The notes under the pieces: generated by a model | What the model was told of the DNA's origin: nothing | Databases searched by the model: none | The model's input: the letters and a program-made list of their open reading frames with translations, nothing else | Made by a program: the position numbers and the translations under genes | Assembly: GCA_020629035.1 (NCBI GenBank) | Contig: JAHDEC010000001.1 | Location: forward strand, 62,001 to 126,000 | Direction: 5' to 3' | DNA: 64,000 nucleotides | Origin: Saprospiraceae bacterium | GTDB taxonomy: Bacteria > Bacteroidota > Bacteroidia > Chitinophagales > Saprospiraceae | Shown: positions 9,373 through 23,200 of the stretch, piece after piece | How positions within the stretch are numbered: position 1 is the stretch's first letter | Layout of the letters: each line of letters starts with the position of its first letter

Positions 9373-11051
9373 TGGAAAAACTAGCAAGAACCATATACGT
9401 ATTAATTGCTTGCTTACTTGGCATAAATAGCTATGGCCAACACTTCAGTGAAGAAGTTATGAAAACCATTAGCGTAAACAATGAATCAAACATAAATACT
9501 GCAGAAAGAGATTTTTCCCCTGCTTACTGGGACGAGCAATTAATATTTGTGCATAGTGGTTCAAGCACTGCACAGCTGGATAATAAATTAAACGAACCAT
9601 ATTTCGATTTAAAATTTGCAGTGCAAGGCCTGGAAGGAAACTATATAAAGTCAGCCTATTTACCTAAAACGATTAATTCCCCATACCATGAAGGTCAAGT
9701 CAGTATTGATGGTTCTGGAACTATGTACTTTACTAGCGATAATTCTGTGGAAAACAAATTAATTGAAGATGAGGATGGAACAACGCACTTGCAGATTTAC
9801 ACAAGCCAACGAGTAGGTAATCAGTGGCAAACGAAAGAGCTTTGGTCACAATGCAATCGCCAATATTCCTATACCCATCCAAGCATTACAGCAAACGGAG
9901 ATAGTTTGTTATTTGCTGCAAATTTACCAGATGGACAAGGTAAAATGGATTTATACTTAAGTGTAAGAGAACAAGGGAGTTGGTCAAATCCAATACCTTT
10001 AACCAATCTAAATTCTGAAGCAAATGATTGGTTTGGTTTTCTCAAAAATGGTAAAGTTTACTTTGCTTCTGATCGAGACTCTATTGGTGGTTTGGATATT
10101 TATGTTGCTTCTTTAAATGAGCAAGCATTAAGCTCTCCCGTAAAATTACCTGCGCCCTTTAATTCACCTAAAGATGATTTTGGATTTATTATAGACGATG
10201 CAGGAGCAAGTGGATATTTTTCTTCAGATCGTCAAGGAGGAAAGGGCAAAGATGACATCTATCGGTGGCAAGCGGATACAAGTATCTATTATGTGGCTCC
10301 ACCTGAGATTTATAGCCTTAGTTTTAAAAATAGCTCGAGTATTACTGGACAGATTCCGATAAGATTAAGATGGACTTCCCTGGACAATGTTCCACTATCC
10401 GATTATAACTCTTGGGAGATTTTTGCTAACAAAATCCAATATGATTTAGATAAGTTATCATTTAGTGGAGCATTAGATACTTTTTTACTTAATAATGAAC
10501 TCAATATCTATTTAGAAGAAAATCAACTGGTCCATTATGAAGTGAGTGATCCTGCATTTAACCCATTAGAAGGCGTTTCTCTAGTTACAAAAGATGAAGA
10601 CGTCGCGTTAAATCTCTCCAAGAAAGTTGAAAAAATAAAACCTGTTCCAACGAAAAAAGTAACCATTCTGAATGTGCCAGTTGAAAAAGGATCGGTGATA
10701 GTTTTTAATAATATTTATTATGAGTTTAATAGCGCTGAACTAAAATCAAGTGCCTTTAGAGAACTTGATTTATTGGCCAATGCTATGTTAGAAAATCCAA
10801 AAATAAAAGTGCAATTAAGCGCTCATACAGATGCTCGAGGTTCAGATGTAGCTAACCAAAAACTATCCGATAAAAGGGCTCAATCTGCCAAGGAATATTT
10901 AGTAAAAAAAGGTATCCTTCCTACTCGTATTTACACAGTGGGTTTTGGTGAAAGTCGATTGCGAAACCATTGTGAAGATGGGGTAAACTGCACTGAAGAC
11001 GAACATCAGTACAACCGTCGAACTGAAGTGAAAATTTTAGAAAACAAATAA
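9372..11051 (+). CDS. PD40 beta-propeller / OmpA-family outer-membrane-associated protein
   Basis: A 559-residue exported protein with a signal peptide (ending NSYGQ at about residue 23). Residues about 45-310 contain PD40/WD40-like blades, recognisable from repeated FTSDN, YFASDRDSIGGLDIYV and YFSSDRQGGKGKDDIYRW motifs. A linker domain follows, and an OmpA C-terminal peptidoglycan-binding domain occupies about 440-559: YYEFNSAEL, then HTDARGSD with D487, and NQKLSDKRAQS with R502, the two residues that contact peptidoglycan in OmpA domains. This resembles T9SS PorE or gliding-associated OmpA proteins but lacks the N-terminal TPR of PorE, so it is more likely a locus-specific paralogue. It begins within the TAA of the PorP/SprF gene (TAATG), making it the third gene of the operon. 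It probably tethers the secreted complex to the cell wall (inferred). Confidence 0.9.
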   Translation: MEKLARTIYVLIACLLGINSYGQHFSEEVMKTISVNNESNINTAERDFSPAYWDEQLIFVHSGSSTAQLDNKLNEPYFDLKFAVQGLEGNYIKSAYLPKTINSPYHEGQVSIDGSGTMYFTSDNSVENKLIEDEDGTTHLQIYTSQRVGNQWQTKELWSQCNRQYSYTHPSITANGDSLLFAANLPDGQGKMDLYLSVREQGSWSNPIPLTNLNSEANDWFGFLKNGKVYFASDRDSIGGLDIYVASLNEQALSSPVKLPAPFNSPKDDFGFIIDDAGASGYFSSDRQGGKGKDDIYRWQADTSIYYVAPPEIYSLSFKNSSSITGQIPIRLRWTSLDNVPLSDYNSWEIFANKIQYDLDKLSFSGALDTFLLNNELNIYLEENQLVHYEVSDPAFNPLEGVSLVTKDEDVALNLSKKVEKIKPVPTKKVTILNVPVEKGSVIVFNNIYYEFNSAELKSSAFRELDLLANAMLENPKIKVQLSAHTDARGSDVANQKLSDKRAQSAKEYLVKKGILPTRIYTVGFGESRLRNHCEDGVNCTEDEHQYNRRTEVKILENK

Positions 11052-11257
11052 CGATTTTTGGTTATATAAAAAACATACGTTGTTAATTTATTATATATTA
11101 TTATATTATTTAATATGATATATATATCTTGCACTGTATTCCATTTACCGATTTAAAGGCTGAAAAGGGTTGTTGATTGCATTTGGTGCTCATCTATCCT
11201 ATTGGCTGTACCCATACCAAAGGCAGTAATACATGTTTTATTAAAATGTATTATTAA
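11052..11257 (+). promoter_or_regulatory. Intergenic leader of the first giant gene
   Basis: This 206-bp gap is very AT-rich at its 5' end (11070-11130). No exact TAnnTTTG box is present; the nearest candidate is TATATCTTG at 11123-11131. CCGATTTAA lies at 11148-11156, and the same 9-mer occurs twice in tandem in the leader of the third giant gene. No strong terminator hairpin was seen after the OmpA-family gene, only a weak ATAAC/GTTAT pair just past its stop, so some read-through into the giant gene is possible. Promoter assignment is tentative. Confidence 0.3.
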
Positions 11258-14200
11258 ATGGGGTATTTATTTTCGGGAAGGGATAGTCAAGGAATTGTTA
11301 ACTATTTACTTTATTTATCTAAGTATGCAACCTGCTGCTTAGTGCTTTTAATTTTCGTTTTTTCGACTGATCAAACGCAAGCTCAGAGTAGCATTGACAA
11401 ACGAATAAACGAGACGATAGACATTACTTCCACACAACTTGTCAAGGAAAAAGATGGCTTAAGTTATTTTGAACTAAACCAAAAGGCGTTTAATCAAGAT
11501 GAAACTGATAACCTAAAAATCTATTATCCAAATAGCAATGTCGAACTTGCTTTTGAAAAAAATAGTAATGAAGCCTCCGCGTCTTTTATCATAGCCGTCC
11601 CTACTATGTTATATAGTGATGAGTTAGTATTGAGCCTTAGAAACTATACCCTCGAAAGTGAAGTATCCCCATCCAGTCCCATAAAAGAAATCAATAAATC
11701 AGCACGGACATCTTGTGATTCACCAAGCTCTACCTCATTAACCTTAAATTGGGTAGGAGGGCATTGTACTGTGTGTACCCCAGGTAACGAGTATGCTTGT
11801 AATACTAATCCGGATTATTTTACAGATTGGAATAATGGAGATAGAACATTTACAGACCCTTTACCAGCAGGAGCTGAAGTGAGCTCAATCTCCATTACTG
11901 TTTTTGGTGTCCATGGATGTGGTGGTGGAAATGACGTTCAAGTTGAACTTAATGGAACAAACATTGGAAGCAGTACCATGGGAGGATCTTGTGGTTGCGA
12001 TACCTGTTTTGATACAAATATAACTGCCAGTTGGGACGATTGCGGCGAACCATCTTTTTATACATATGGAGGACTAAATACCATTAATCTTTCGTCTGCT
12101 GGTGTTATGTGTATTGATAGAGCAGAAATGACCATAGAATATTGTACAGATGTAGATGCTGATATTAGCATTGTTTGTCCACCTACCTTAAACATAGAAT
12201 GTGGAGATCCAAATGAAACAACATTAATCACAAACTGGTTAAATTCAGTTGATGTTGTTGGAGATGATGCAGGAGTTAGCTTCACTAATACATATAGTCC
12301 TGCGGGTTTTAGTGATGGCTGTTCTGATACAGGTAACCAAACGGTAAGTTTTACTGCTACCAACAGCTGTGGCGAAGATATGTGTTCGGCTCTACTTCGA
12401 ATTAGAGATTTACAAGCTCCAGTACCAAATCCAGCGCCAGCAAATGCTTCCTACGCATGCGATACAGATGTTCCAGCCGCTCAAAACCTTAGCGCAAATG
12501 ATCAATGCGATGGAATGATGAGTGTTGCACCAACTGAGAGCATAACGGCAAATACTTGCCTAAATAAATATACCTTAACAAGAACATGGACCTTTACTGA
12601 TGAATGCGGAAACACGGCATCCACTTCTCAAATTATAACGGTAGACGACAATGTAAACCCTACATTGCCTGTCATCCCTGCTGATTTAACTATAGCTTGC
12701 GTTGACGACGAACCAGCAGCAGTTTCACTAACTGCTATTGACAATTGTGATGGAAACATAACAGTAGCACCGATTGAAAATACGGTGATAGGTGATTGTG
12801 CTACAGACTATATTAAGACTAGAACATGGACATTCACGGATGTTTGTGGCAATACAAGTATGGCAAGTCAGACTATAACTGTAGAAGATCCTGCGCCTAG
12901 CATCACATGTCCAGCTGACTTAATCTTAGAATGTGCAGACCCTAATAATGACGCTTTAATAGCAGACTGGTTAAGTACAGTCACTGGAAGTGATTTGTGT
13001 GGTGATGATATTACCATTAGCCATAATTATGATCCTGATGGTTTTTCGATGGTAGAAGAACCCACTACTAATTATTTAAAAGGATTTTTTAATATTGGCC
13101 TAGCATCCACAAAGTGGCTTGCAGATCATTTGCTAAGTCTAAGCAATATTGAAACGGAAAAACTAAAAAATACTCCGCAAAAAAACGAAACTCAACAGAA
13201 TAATGAAAAGCCAACTATAAAACCTACAAATAGTCCATCAACTAGCCTTATGGAATGTGGATGTACAGCCACCCAAGGAGATCAGGAGTTTGATATCACA
13301 GCAATCCAAAATGCGGAAGATGATGTGGCGTTTTATCAGTATGGTACACCCGATGGTGCTTCTTCCAATACAGGGCTTGAATTGAATAATCATGTAACCC
13401 TATTTTTATATGAAAATACACTTACAGGTGAGATAAGTTTATTTGTTATTATTGATGCAGCAGGTGGTGGAGATGGAGGAAATGGTACTATTGATTTTTA
13501 CTGCCTTCCTTCTTCTGCAACCTTGGATTTTTCGGATGACCCAGGTGAAATTAGTGGTATTTTCCCTACAGTGACAGCTAATTGGAGATGGGCTAACTGT
13601 TGTACAGATGGTGCTTTGATTGGTAATGTGGGATGTGAAACGACGTTTGACTTTTACCCTAATTTCCCGGTAGGAATTGATGCCATTAGGTGGGCTTCAG
13701 GTGATTTGGCTGATCCTGATTACTTTACTTTTGATTCATCGGATGAACCAGTAAGAATTCAATGTGGTGATTCGCAGCCTTCTTGTTGTCCTAATGAAAA
13801 CGAGGTTGATATTACCAATGTAGAATGCCCAGGAGATAATAATGGGGCTATAGATTTAACAGTAGACCCTACTTCAGCTCCATACACATTTGAATGGTCT
13901 ACAGGAGCAACAACTGAAGATATATCAGGATTAACCAATGACACATATACAGTTACCATTGTGGATGACAATGATTGTGAGCAAATAATCGATATTGAGG
14001 TAGAAGTGGATTCGGACACTCCGATGTTAGTATGTCCCAGCAATTTAACCATTAACCTAGATGAAGATGATGAAGCAACATTAAGCTTAGCAGATTTAAA
14101 TGTAAGCGTGGACTATGATTGTGATGAAGATGATTATACAGTGGAATGCGAAAACTGCGCAAGTTATGATTGTGATGATCAAAACACGACAAAAACGATA

Positions 14201-17200
14201 AACGTTACACTAAGCGATATTCTTGATAATGAAGATGAATGTAGCATTCAGGTATTCATTAATAATGATGCGCCAAATATCACATGCCCAGATGACTTGA
14301 CCTTAGAATGTGCAGATCCTGAAAATGATGATATGATAAGCACTTGGTTAGCTAGTGCGTCTGCAACAGACCCAGAAGGAGGAACGGTTAATATCACAAA
14401 CACCTATGATGAGGATGACTTTGCATTCAGAACTATAGAAACCGAATTTGAAGTATTTAATACTTCTGGAAAGCAAAATGCTCAGCTTCCTGCACACCAT
14501 AAATATTTAAAATATATTAATTCAGGATCAAAATCCTCAAGTTTAGGGGGTGACGGTACAGGTACACAAGAAGTAACCTTCACTGCAACCGATGGCTGTG
14601 GTAATATGACTAGCTGCACAGCCATGATTATAATAGATGATACCACCAGACCGGTCTTATCTTGTCCAGCTGATATTGCGAATATAGAAGGATGTGAGGC
14701 CAGTGCAATAAATAGTGAAACAAGCTTAGATTTTTCTACCGCGTGGGTTACTGTTACAGAAGCTCAGTTAGTTGCTGAAGGATGTAGTGTCACTGAAGAC
14801 TGTAATCTTAGTTTACTAAGATATCGTGACATAGTTTCTACTGAAGCTTGTGCTCAAGAAATTCGAGTAAGAAGATTATGGTGGGCAAGAGATGCTTGTT
14901 TAAACACGGCGATTACTTGCAGTCAATACTTTGATATAGAAGATACAACCAATCCTATGATTACTTGTCCTACTGATATAGAAGGACTAACCTGTAATGT
15001 GGATGAGGCTCCAGTGCCGGCTGCTAATATTACAGCATATTTAGCCTTAGATGGTGCAAGTGGTTCCGATAATTGTTCGGCTAATGCTGATTTAATGCTT
15101 AGTTCAGTAGATAATCCTGATCCTGCTTCAGATGATTTTTGTACAGGAACTAACACGATTATTACTAGATCCTATACCATATCTGATGAGTGCGGAAATA
15201 TGGCAAGCTGTGAGCAAATCATCACGTTCACAGTTCCAGGTGGAGTTCCTTTTATTTCATGTCCAGTTACTTTGGAAGTTGAAGGATGTGAAGACACAGA
15301 TGTTGCTTCAGAAAGTTTGGCACTCTCACTGGTCGAATTAGAAATTACAGAAGCTGTATTTGCAGGACTAGGTGGCGACGCAGAATCTGCTTGTGAAATA
15401 GAAGAAATCACGTATCAAGACGAAGTTTTAGTTGATATGGATTGTGCAAATGATCTAAGCATCATCAGAACTTTTACAGCATCCGATAAATGCGATTACT
15501 CAGTGATGTGTCATCAATTAATACACATAAATGATGAAACAGCACCTACGGTTAATGGCAATTGTACAAACCCAAATGCACTTCCAGATGTCGTATTAAG
15601 TCTTAACGAAGATGATTGCATGTTTAACTATAATGACTACAGCATAAACTTAGCAACCTTAGGACTTTCGGCTAGTGATAATTGTGGTGCAGCTGTAGAA
15701 TTGTTGGATGAAACGGTTCGATTTAGCTGTGCAGATATTGGCTTAGCTGAATTTGAAATCCGTGTAGTTGATTGTAGCGGAAATATATCAGACCCTAAAG
15801 TTTGTTCGGTAAACGTTACAAAAAATGAAGACTTAGCTAACTGGACTAATCAAAGTCCAATTTGTGAAGCAGGAAATATAGATTTGAAAACTTGGTTAGA
15901 TGTTGGATCGACTAATTGCGGAGAATGGACGGGCGATAACGTAGCTTCTAATGGAATTTTTGATGCTAGAGATCCAGGTGTTTACACTGTAACGTACCTA
16001 GTGGGTGATAATTCATGTAATATATTTAGAACGCATACCATTGAGGTTTTTCCAGCTGTAAATGCAGTAATTGACAACGTTGAAGCTTGTGTCGATAATA
16101 ATATGCAGGTGGATTTAACTTCTATGTTTAGAAGTACTACCACTGGTGGAGGTATTTTTTCTTTCGTGGGTGTTGTGCCAGCAGGTGTGAGTCTGAATGG
16201 GGACATTGTGACTTTTACTGAAGCCGGTATTGTCAGAGTTCAATACGAAGTAGGGAATGAGGATGTTGGAGGACTTTGCTATAGAACAGATGAAGCATGG
16301 CTAAGAATGTATGAGTCACCCGGAATAAACCCAATTGCAGCAGAGAACGAATCTTGTGAGAACGAAAATGATGGATCCATAAATATCAGCATTACTGGTG
16401 GAAATGCGCCGATTACTTATGAGTGGTCCAATGCTGCGACCACTCAGGACATCTCAGGTCTTTCCCCTGATTATTATACGGTAACAGTCACTAATAGATG
16501 GGGTTGCAGTTCTACTGCTCAATACCAAATCCTTGAAGCCTATGAGATGGTAGTGGATATAGTGCAAGTCACCAATGCTTCTTGCTCAGATGGAACTGAT
16601 GGATCGGTAGAAATTGATGCAGATGGAGGCTTAGTGCCTTATGATTTTGACTTTAGTGATGGAGCTGCAAATGATGTAAATAATAACGCAGGAAATGTTA
16701 TCGCAGAAAATCTTTCGCCAGGTAATTATAGCGTAAGTGTCACAGATGATAATGGCTGTGAAGAAATACTAAACTTTACCATTGGATCAGATCCTAACCC
16801 TGTGGCTACTTTAAATGATCTTGCTTTTCCTTGTGATGAATCACCCAATGGAAGTATATCATTAAGCAGCTTATTTGGCACTAATACTACAGCAGGTGGA
16901 AGCTTTAGTTTGGTTTCGTTTAGTGGTCCAGGGGCTTTTGGATCTGTAACGGGAAATACCTTATCCTACGGTGGTCCAGGATGTTATGAGATAAAATATG
17001 ATGTTGCTGCTTACGAAGGAGCAACCGGTGATTGTGCAGCCGATGATACGGCCTTTATCCAAATCGCTGAATCACCGCAAGCGATGTTTTCTATTCAAGA
17101 CCAAGTTTGTTGGTCTGCAGGAGATGATCCGCTACTTCATGATTATACTCCATTGGTAAATAGTCCGACTTATATTTCTGGAGCACCGACAACTACCTGG

Positions 17201-20200
17201 ACAGTGGTATCTGGTCCTGCGACCTTAGATAATCCTAGTACAGGTCAAATTTCAATTACAGGAACGGGAACCGTTATTCTTCGTTTGGAAGAAAGCATAT
17301 CGGCAGCAGCCTGCGGATCTATGCCAGCAACGGTTTGCACCTCTGTATACGAACAAGCTATAAATGTGCAGGATGGAACCAGTCTTGACGCTTCGTTTAC
17401 GGTAGATAATACTACGCCCTGTATTGGTGATGTGGTCAACTTTACTCCTGCTACTCCAGGTGGTGTATTTAATGCGCTTGGATTAGTGGATGATGGTGCG
17501 GGCACAGGAGCTAGTTTTACAGTACCTTCTTGTGGTGTATTTGCTATTAGCTATACCTTGAATAGTTCGAATGGATGCACAAATACCTATACCTATAATC
17601 TGCAAACGGATCAAGAAATACCAAGTATTACGGCTCCAGATGATATAACTGTAGAATGTGGATCGGCTTATTTGGAATGGTTTACTGAAGTAGTTGCAGA
17701 TGACAATTGTGAAGTCGTAATCACTAATGAATTGGTCAGTGACGATGCAACTTGCGGAAACACCTTTAGATGGATTTATGAATTTACAGCCATTGATGAG
17801 TGCGGAAATACTGCCTCAGATTTTGCAACATATACTGTTTTAGATGAGATTGCTCCTAGTTTTACTAGCATGGCCGGCACCTTAACTATTGAGTGTAATC
17901 CTGCGATACAGATGGCATTGATCGAAGACTGGATTGCTGATAATGGGGGAGCCACAGCAACTGATATTTGCGGTGAATTGACATGGACGCATGAGTACTC
18001 CATTGATCCCGCGACACTGGAAGGTTGTGGATTTAGCTCGATGTTTGAAGTAGATTTTACAGTAACAGATGAGTGTGGCAACTCGAATACCACACGAGGA
18101 ACAGTAATCATAGAAGATACAACAGCCCCATCGATAACTTGTCCAGATAACATTAGTATTGAGTGTGGATCTGATAACCAGGAAGTCATTATTACTAACT
18201 GGTTGGCCAATGTTGCGGCAGTTGATAACTGCGAAACAGTTATATTATTAGCCAATGATTACAATGAAGAATTTACAGCGGCATGTGGGTCTACTGGCAC
18301 ATATACCGTAAGCTTTACAGCAACTGATGATTGCGATAACGAAAGTGAATGTGAGGCTACAATAAGCATTGAAGATAATATTGCACCTGCCTTTGTCATT
18401 GCGCCTCAAGATTTATATCTCGAATGTGATGGCTCAGGAAATCTAGCTGATATCGCGATATGGCTAGCTAATAATGGAGATGCAACAGCTTTTGATCAGT
18501 GTGATAATACGATTAGTTGGTCCAATGCCGAGTTATCAGATGAAACAATTTGTGGAGATGCAACAGTATTGAGCTACACCTTCATCATTACCGATGATTG
18601 TTTAAATGCTAGTAGTCAAACCGCTCAAGTTTTTATTGAAGATGCAAGTGGCCCAAGTCTTACTGTTCCAATGGATCATGTCGATGAGTGCAATGATATC
18701 TCCTTGAGTTTGGCAGATTGGTTAGCGCAAGCGGAATCAGAAGATGTATGCGGATCAGCAGCTATAACTAGCCAATTATGGAATACTATTTCCGCTTGTG
18801 GTGGAACATCCGAAGAAATATATTTATTCACGGCAACAGATGATTGTGGCAATGAAACAACTGGCTTAGCTAGTTACTCTACGATAGATACAGCTGAACC
18901 GACGATAACCTGTCCTGCAGAATTAATCATCGAATGTGGCAATCTTAATAATGATCAGATAATTGCTAATTGGTTAACTACAGCTACGGCGGTAGATGCT
19001 AATAATTGCAGTGATGTGACTATCGAAAATACATCTCCAGGTAGTTTGCCTGCTTTAGATTGTGATCTAGCCAGTGGCTTGATGATAACATTTACAGCTA
19101 CTGACCAATGTGGCAATTCAGATGATTGCTCGGTATTGATTAAAATGGAAGATACTAGCGCTCCAGGTTTTGTAAATTGCCCTACTGACATGACCGTAAA
19201 TGTGGATGTAGATTTATGTGAGAGCAATGTTATTTATAGCATTCCTGTAGCAGTAGATGCATGTGATGATAACTTAGAAATTAATTTAATAGACGGTCCA
19301 GCCAGTGGTACAAGCTTTGAATTAGGAACAACTAACGTTAGCTATGAAGCAATCGATGATTGTGACAATGCCACTGAGTGTAGCTTCAGCATAACAGTGG
19401 AAGACAGCGGTATCCCTACAGTATTATGTCCTACTAACCAGGTGGTGGTGTGTACTGATAATGGTTTATGTACGTGGTTATCAGATGACCAAACAGATCC
19501 ATTATTTAATGAAAATTGTGATGGTCTTAACTTAACATATACAGTTAGCGGTGAAACCATAGCTAACTCGGCAGGCAGTGGAACAAACACCGTCACTGCT
19601 GACAACCTCGTTTTTAATCTTGGAACAAGCACTATAGAATATACCATAGAAGATGCAAGTGGCAATGAAGCCAATTGTAGTTTTAATGTGATTGTTGAGG
19701 ATTGTGAAGACCCTAATCTAAGTTGCAGTGATTTATTAAATGTCCCTTGCGGTTTAGAAGATGTCGATGCCTGGACTGCAAGTATATCAGGTACTATGAC
19801 AGATAATTGCAGCGGAGAAATAACACTAGAAAGCAAAATGCTAACAGATATCAGCAGTTGCGGTAATACCTTCGAACGAGTTTATGAATTTACAGCGATT
19901 GACGCAGCAGGTAATCAGAGCAGTTGCATAGCAAGATATGAAACGGATGATTTGGTATCTCCTACGATAGATACACCAGCTTCTGATCAAACTGTAGAAT
20001 GTACAGCTGGAAATGAAAATGCAGCTTTACTTGCTTGGTTAAATAACTCAGCAGGAGCTGCCGCAAGCGATGCTTGCAGTGGACCCATAAGTTGGACTAA
20101 CAACTACACGGGAGGCCTAACAAGTGTTTGTGGATCCACTTCCTTTGTGGATGTAGTATTTACTGCCACCGATGATTGTGGCAATAGCAATACAACTGCT

Positions 20201-23200
20201 GCAAGATTTACTATAGAAGATACTACTGATCCGACGATCGTTTGTCCAACTGATATCACGCTGGAATGTGCATTTGCCAACAATGAATCAATAATAGAGA
20301 ATTGGTTAACAAGTGCCATTGCCACGGATAATTGTTCATCTGATCTAGAGATCATGAATGACTATGGAGCCGTGTTTGAAGCGGCTTGTAATAATACAGG
20401 AGTCCATAGAGTAACTTTCAGCATAAGCGATGATTGTTTCAATGGCGCAAATTGTGAAGCACTCATCACAATTCAAGATACTAGTTCACCTAACATTGTA
20501 AAAGAAGCAAGTGATCTTGTCTTAACTTGTAATGATCCTAACAATATTATTTCCATTGCCTTTTGGTTAGGAAATCATGGTGGAGCATTAGCTAATGACC
20601 CATGTTCAGGTACCGATAATATCGATGAAACATGGACTTATGAAGAAATAGAAAGCAATATAATTTGCGGAAATACAACGACTACTTTATACACATTTAC
20701 CATAGAAGATGATTGCGGAAATACATCCAGCACTTCAGCAAGTATTATATTGGAAGATACAACTCCTCCAGTGTTAAGCTTACCGGCTGATGAGCTTCAA
20801 GTTTGTGGAGCCATAAACAAAACGGTGGCAGCATGGATAGCAGAAGCAAGCGCGGTAGATGAATGTGGAAATGTAAGTATAACAGCCACTTTATGGAATA
20901 CCATAAACGAATGTGGTAATACTTTTACAGAAGTTTATTTATTTACGGCAACGGATGCTTGCGGAAATGAATCAACCGGTTTTGCTAATTATGGAACGGA
21001 AGACACAGCAGCTCCAACCATTAACTGTCCTGCAGAATTAAGCATAGAGTGTGGCTCAGATAACAACGATCAAATCGTAGCAGCCTGGTTAAATTTAGCT
21101 ACAGCAACTGATGCAAATGATTGCAATGATGTGAGTATTACAAGTACTGATCCGGGTAGTTTGCCTGTTTTAGATTGTGATTTAGTAAGTGGTTTATCCG
21201 TAACATTTACTGCCACTGATGATTGTGGAAACGCGAGTGATTGTTCGTCAATAATAAAAATGACAGATAGCACTCCTCCAGTATTTATAAACTGTCCTTT
21301 AGACATGACTCTTAATGTGGATGTGGATCTATGTGAGCGAAATGTCATTTACAGCATACCAGCAGCAATTGATGCTTGTGATGATAATCTTACGATAAGC
21401 CTAGTTGATGGTCCAGCAAGCGGAAGCAGTTTTGAATTAGGAACTACTAATGTAAGCTATGAAGCAACAGATGATTGTGATAATACAAGTGAGTGTAGCT
21501 TTACAATCACCATAGAAGATAGTGATATTCCTGCGATAACCTGCCCGAGTAATCAGGTGCTTGTTTGTACTGATATTGGACTCTGTACATGGTTGTCTGA
21601 TGACCAAACGGATCCATTATTTAATGAGAACTGCGATGGTTTAACGTTGACCTATACGATTAGTGGAGAAACTACAGCAAATTCGGCAGGAAGTGGCACA
21701 AACACAGTGGCTGGAGATAATGTAGTTTTTAATCTAGGAATCAGCACGGTAGAATATACGATTGAAGATGCCAGTGGAAATAGCGCAAATTGCAGTTTTA
21801 AAATTAATGTAGAGGACTGTGAAAACCCTCAGTTAACTTGTAGTGATCTACTTAATGTCCCATGTGGTTTAGAGGACGTGGCAGCATGGACTGCAGATAT
21901 AGAAGCCACAATGACGGATAATTGCGCAGCTGCATTAAGCTTAGAAACATTAATGATTACAGACCTAAGCAGCTGTGGCAATACTTTCGAAAGGGTTTAT
22001 CAATTTACAGCCGTTGATGCAGCAGGTAACCGAAACAGCTGCACAGCTCGCTATGAGACAGACGATACGGTTTCTCCAAGTATAGATACACCTGCTTCAA
22101 ATGAAACCATAGAATGTACGGGTGATACGGAAAATGCAGCGCTATTAGCTTGGTTAAATAATGCCGGAGGTGCTGTGGCCAGTGATGTATGTAGTGGGCC
22201 GATTAGTTGGACTAATAATTATACAGACAGATTAACAACGGTATGTGGATCCACTGCTTTTGTGGACGTAGTTTTTACGGCTACCGACGCTTGTGGAAAC
22301 ACTAATAGCACAGCAGCAAGATTTACGATAGAGGACACAACCGATCCAGGCATCGTTTGCCCAAATGATATCACTTTAGAATGTGCTTTTACGAATAATG
22401 AATCAACTATTCAAAACTGGTTGACTGGAGCAAGTGCTACAGATAACTGCGCCACTGATTTGGAAATTAACCATGATTATGGAGCGGTTTACGAAGCAGC
22501 CTGTAACAATACAGGTATACACAGAGTAACGTTTAGTGTGACGGACGATTGTGCTAATGGCAATAGTTGTGAAGCACTAATTACTATCGAAGATACCAGT
22601 GCACCTATCATTATGGAGCATGCTGAAGACCTTGTGCTAGAATGCAGTGATCCTAACAACAATATTTCTATTGCTTTTTGGTTAGCAAATCATGGTGGAG
22701 CTTTAGCTCACGATCCTTGTTCAGAGACCATGAACATAGACGAATTATGGTCATTTGAAGAAATAGAAAGCTCGATTATTTGTGGAAATACAACAAGCAC
22801 TGCATATACATTTACTATTGAAGATGAATGCGGAAATGCAACAACCACTTCAGCAAGTATTGTACTGGAAGATACAACTCCTCCAAGCTTAAGCTTGCCA
22901 GCTGATGAAGTGCAAGTATGTGGAGCCAGCACCAAATCAGTAAGTGAGTGGATTGCAGAAGCGATGGCTGAAGATGATTGTGGAAATGCAAGTATTAGTG
23001 CCACATTATGGAATACTATTAGTGCGTGTGGAAACAATTATACTGAAGTATACTTATTTACGGCTACCGATGATTGTGGAAACGAAACCACAGGTTTTGC
23101 TAATTATGGTACAGAAGATACTGATGCACCAAGCATTAGCTGTCCAGCAGATTTAACTATAGAATGTGGATCCCCAACAAATGATCAAATGATTGCGGCT

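Noticed and set aside
9372-11051. Calling the OmpA-family protein PorE
   Set aside because: It has the PD40 propeller and OmpA domain but no N-terminal TPR, and it lies beside an accessory PorP/SprF gene, so a paralogue is more likely than the core T9SS component.
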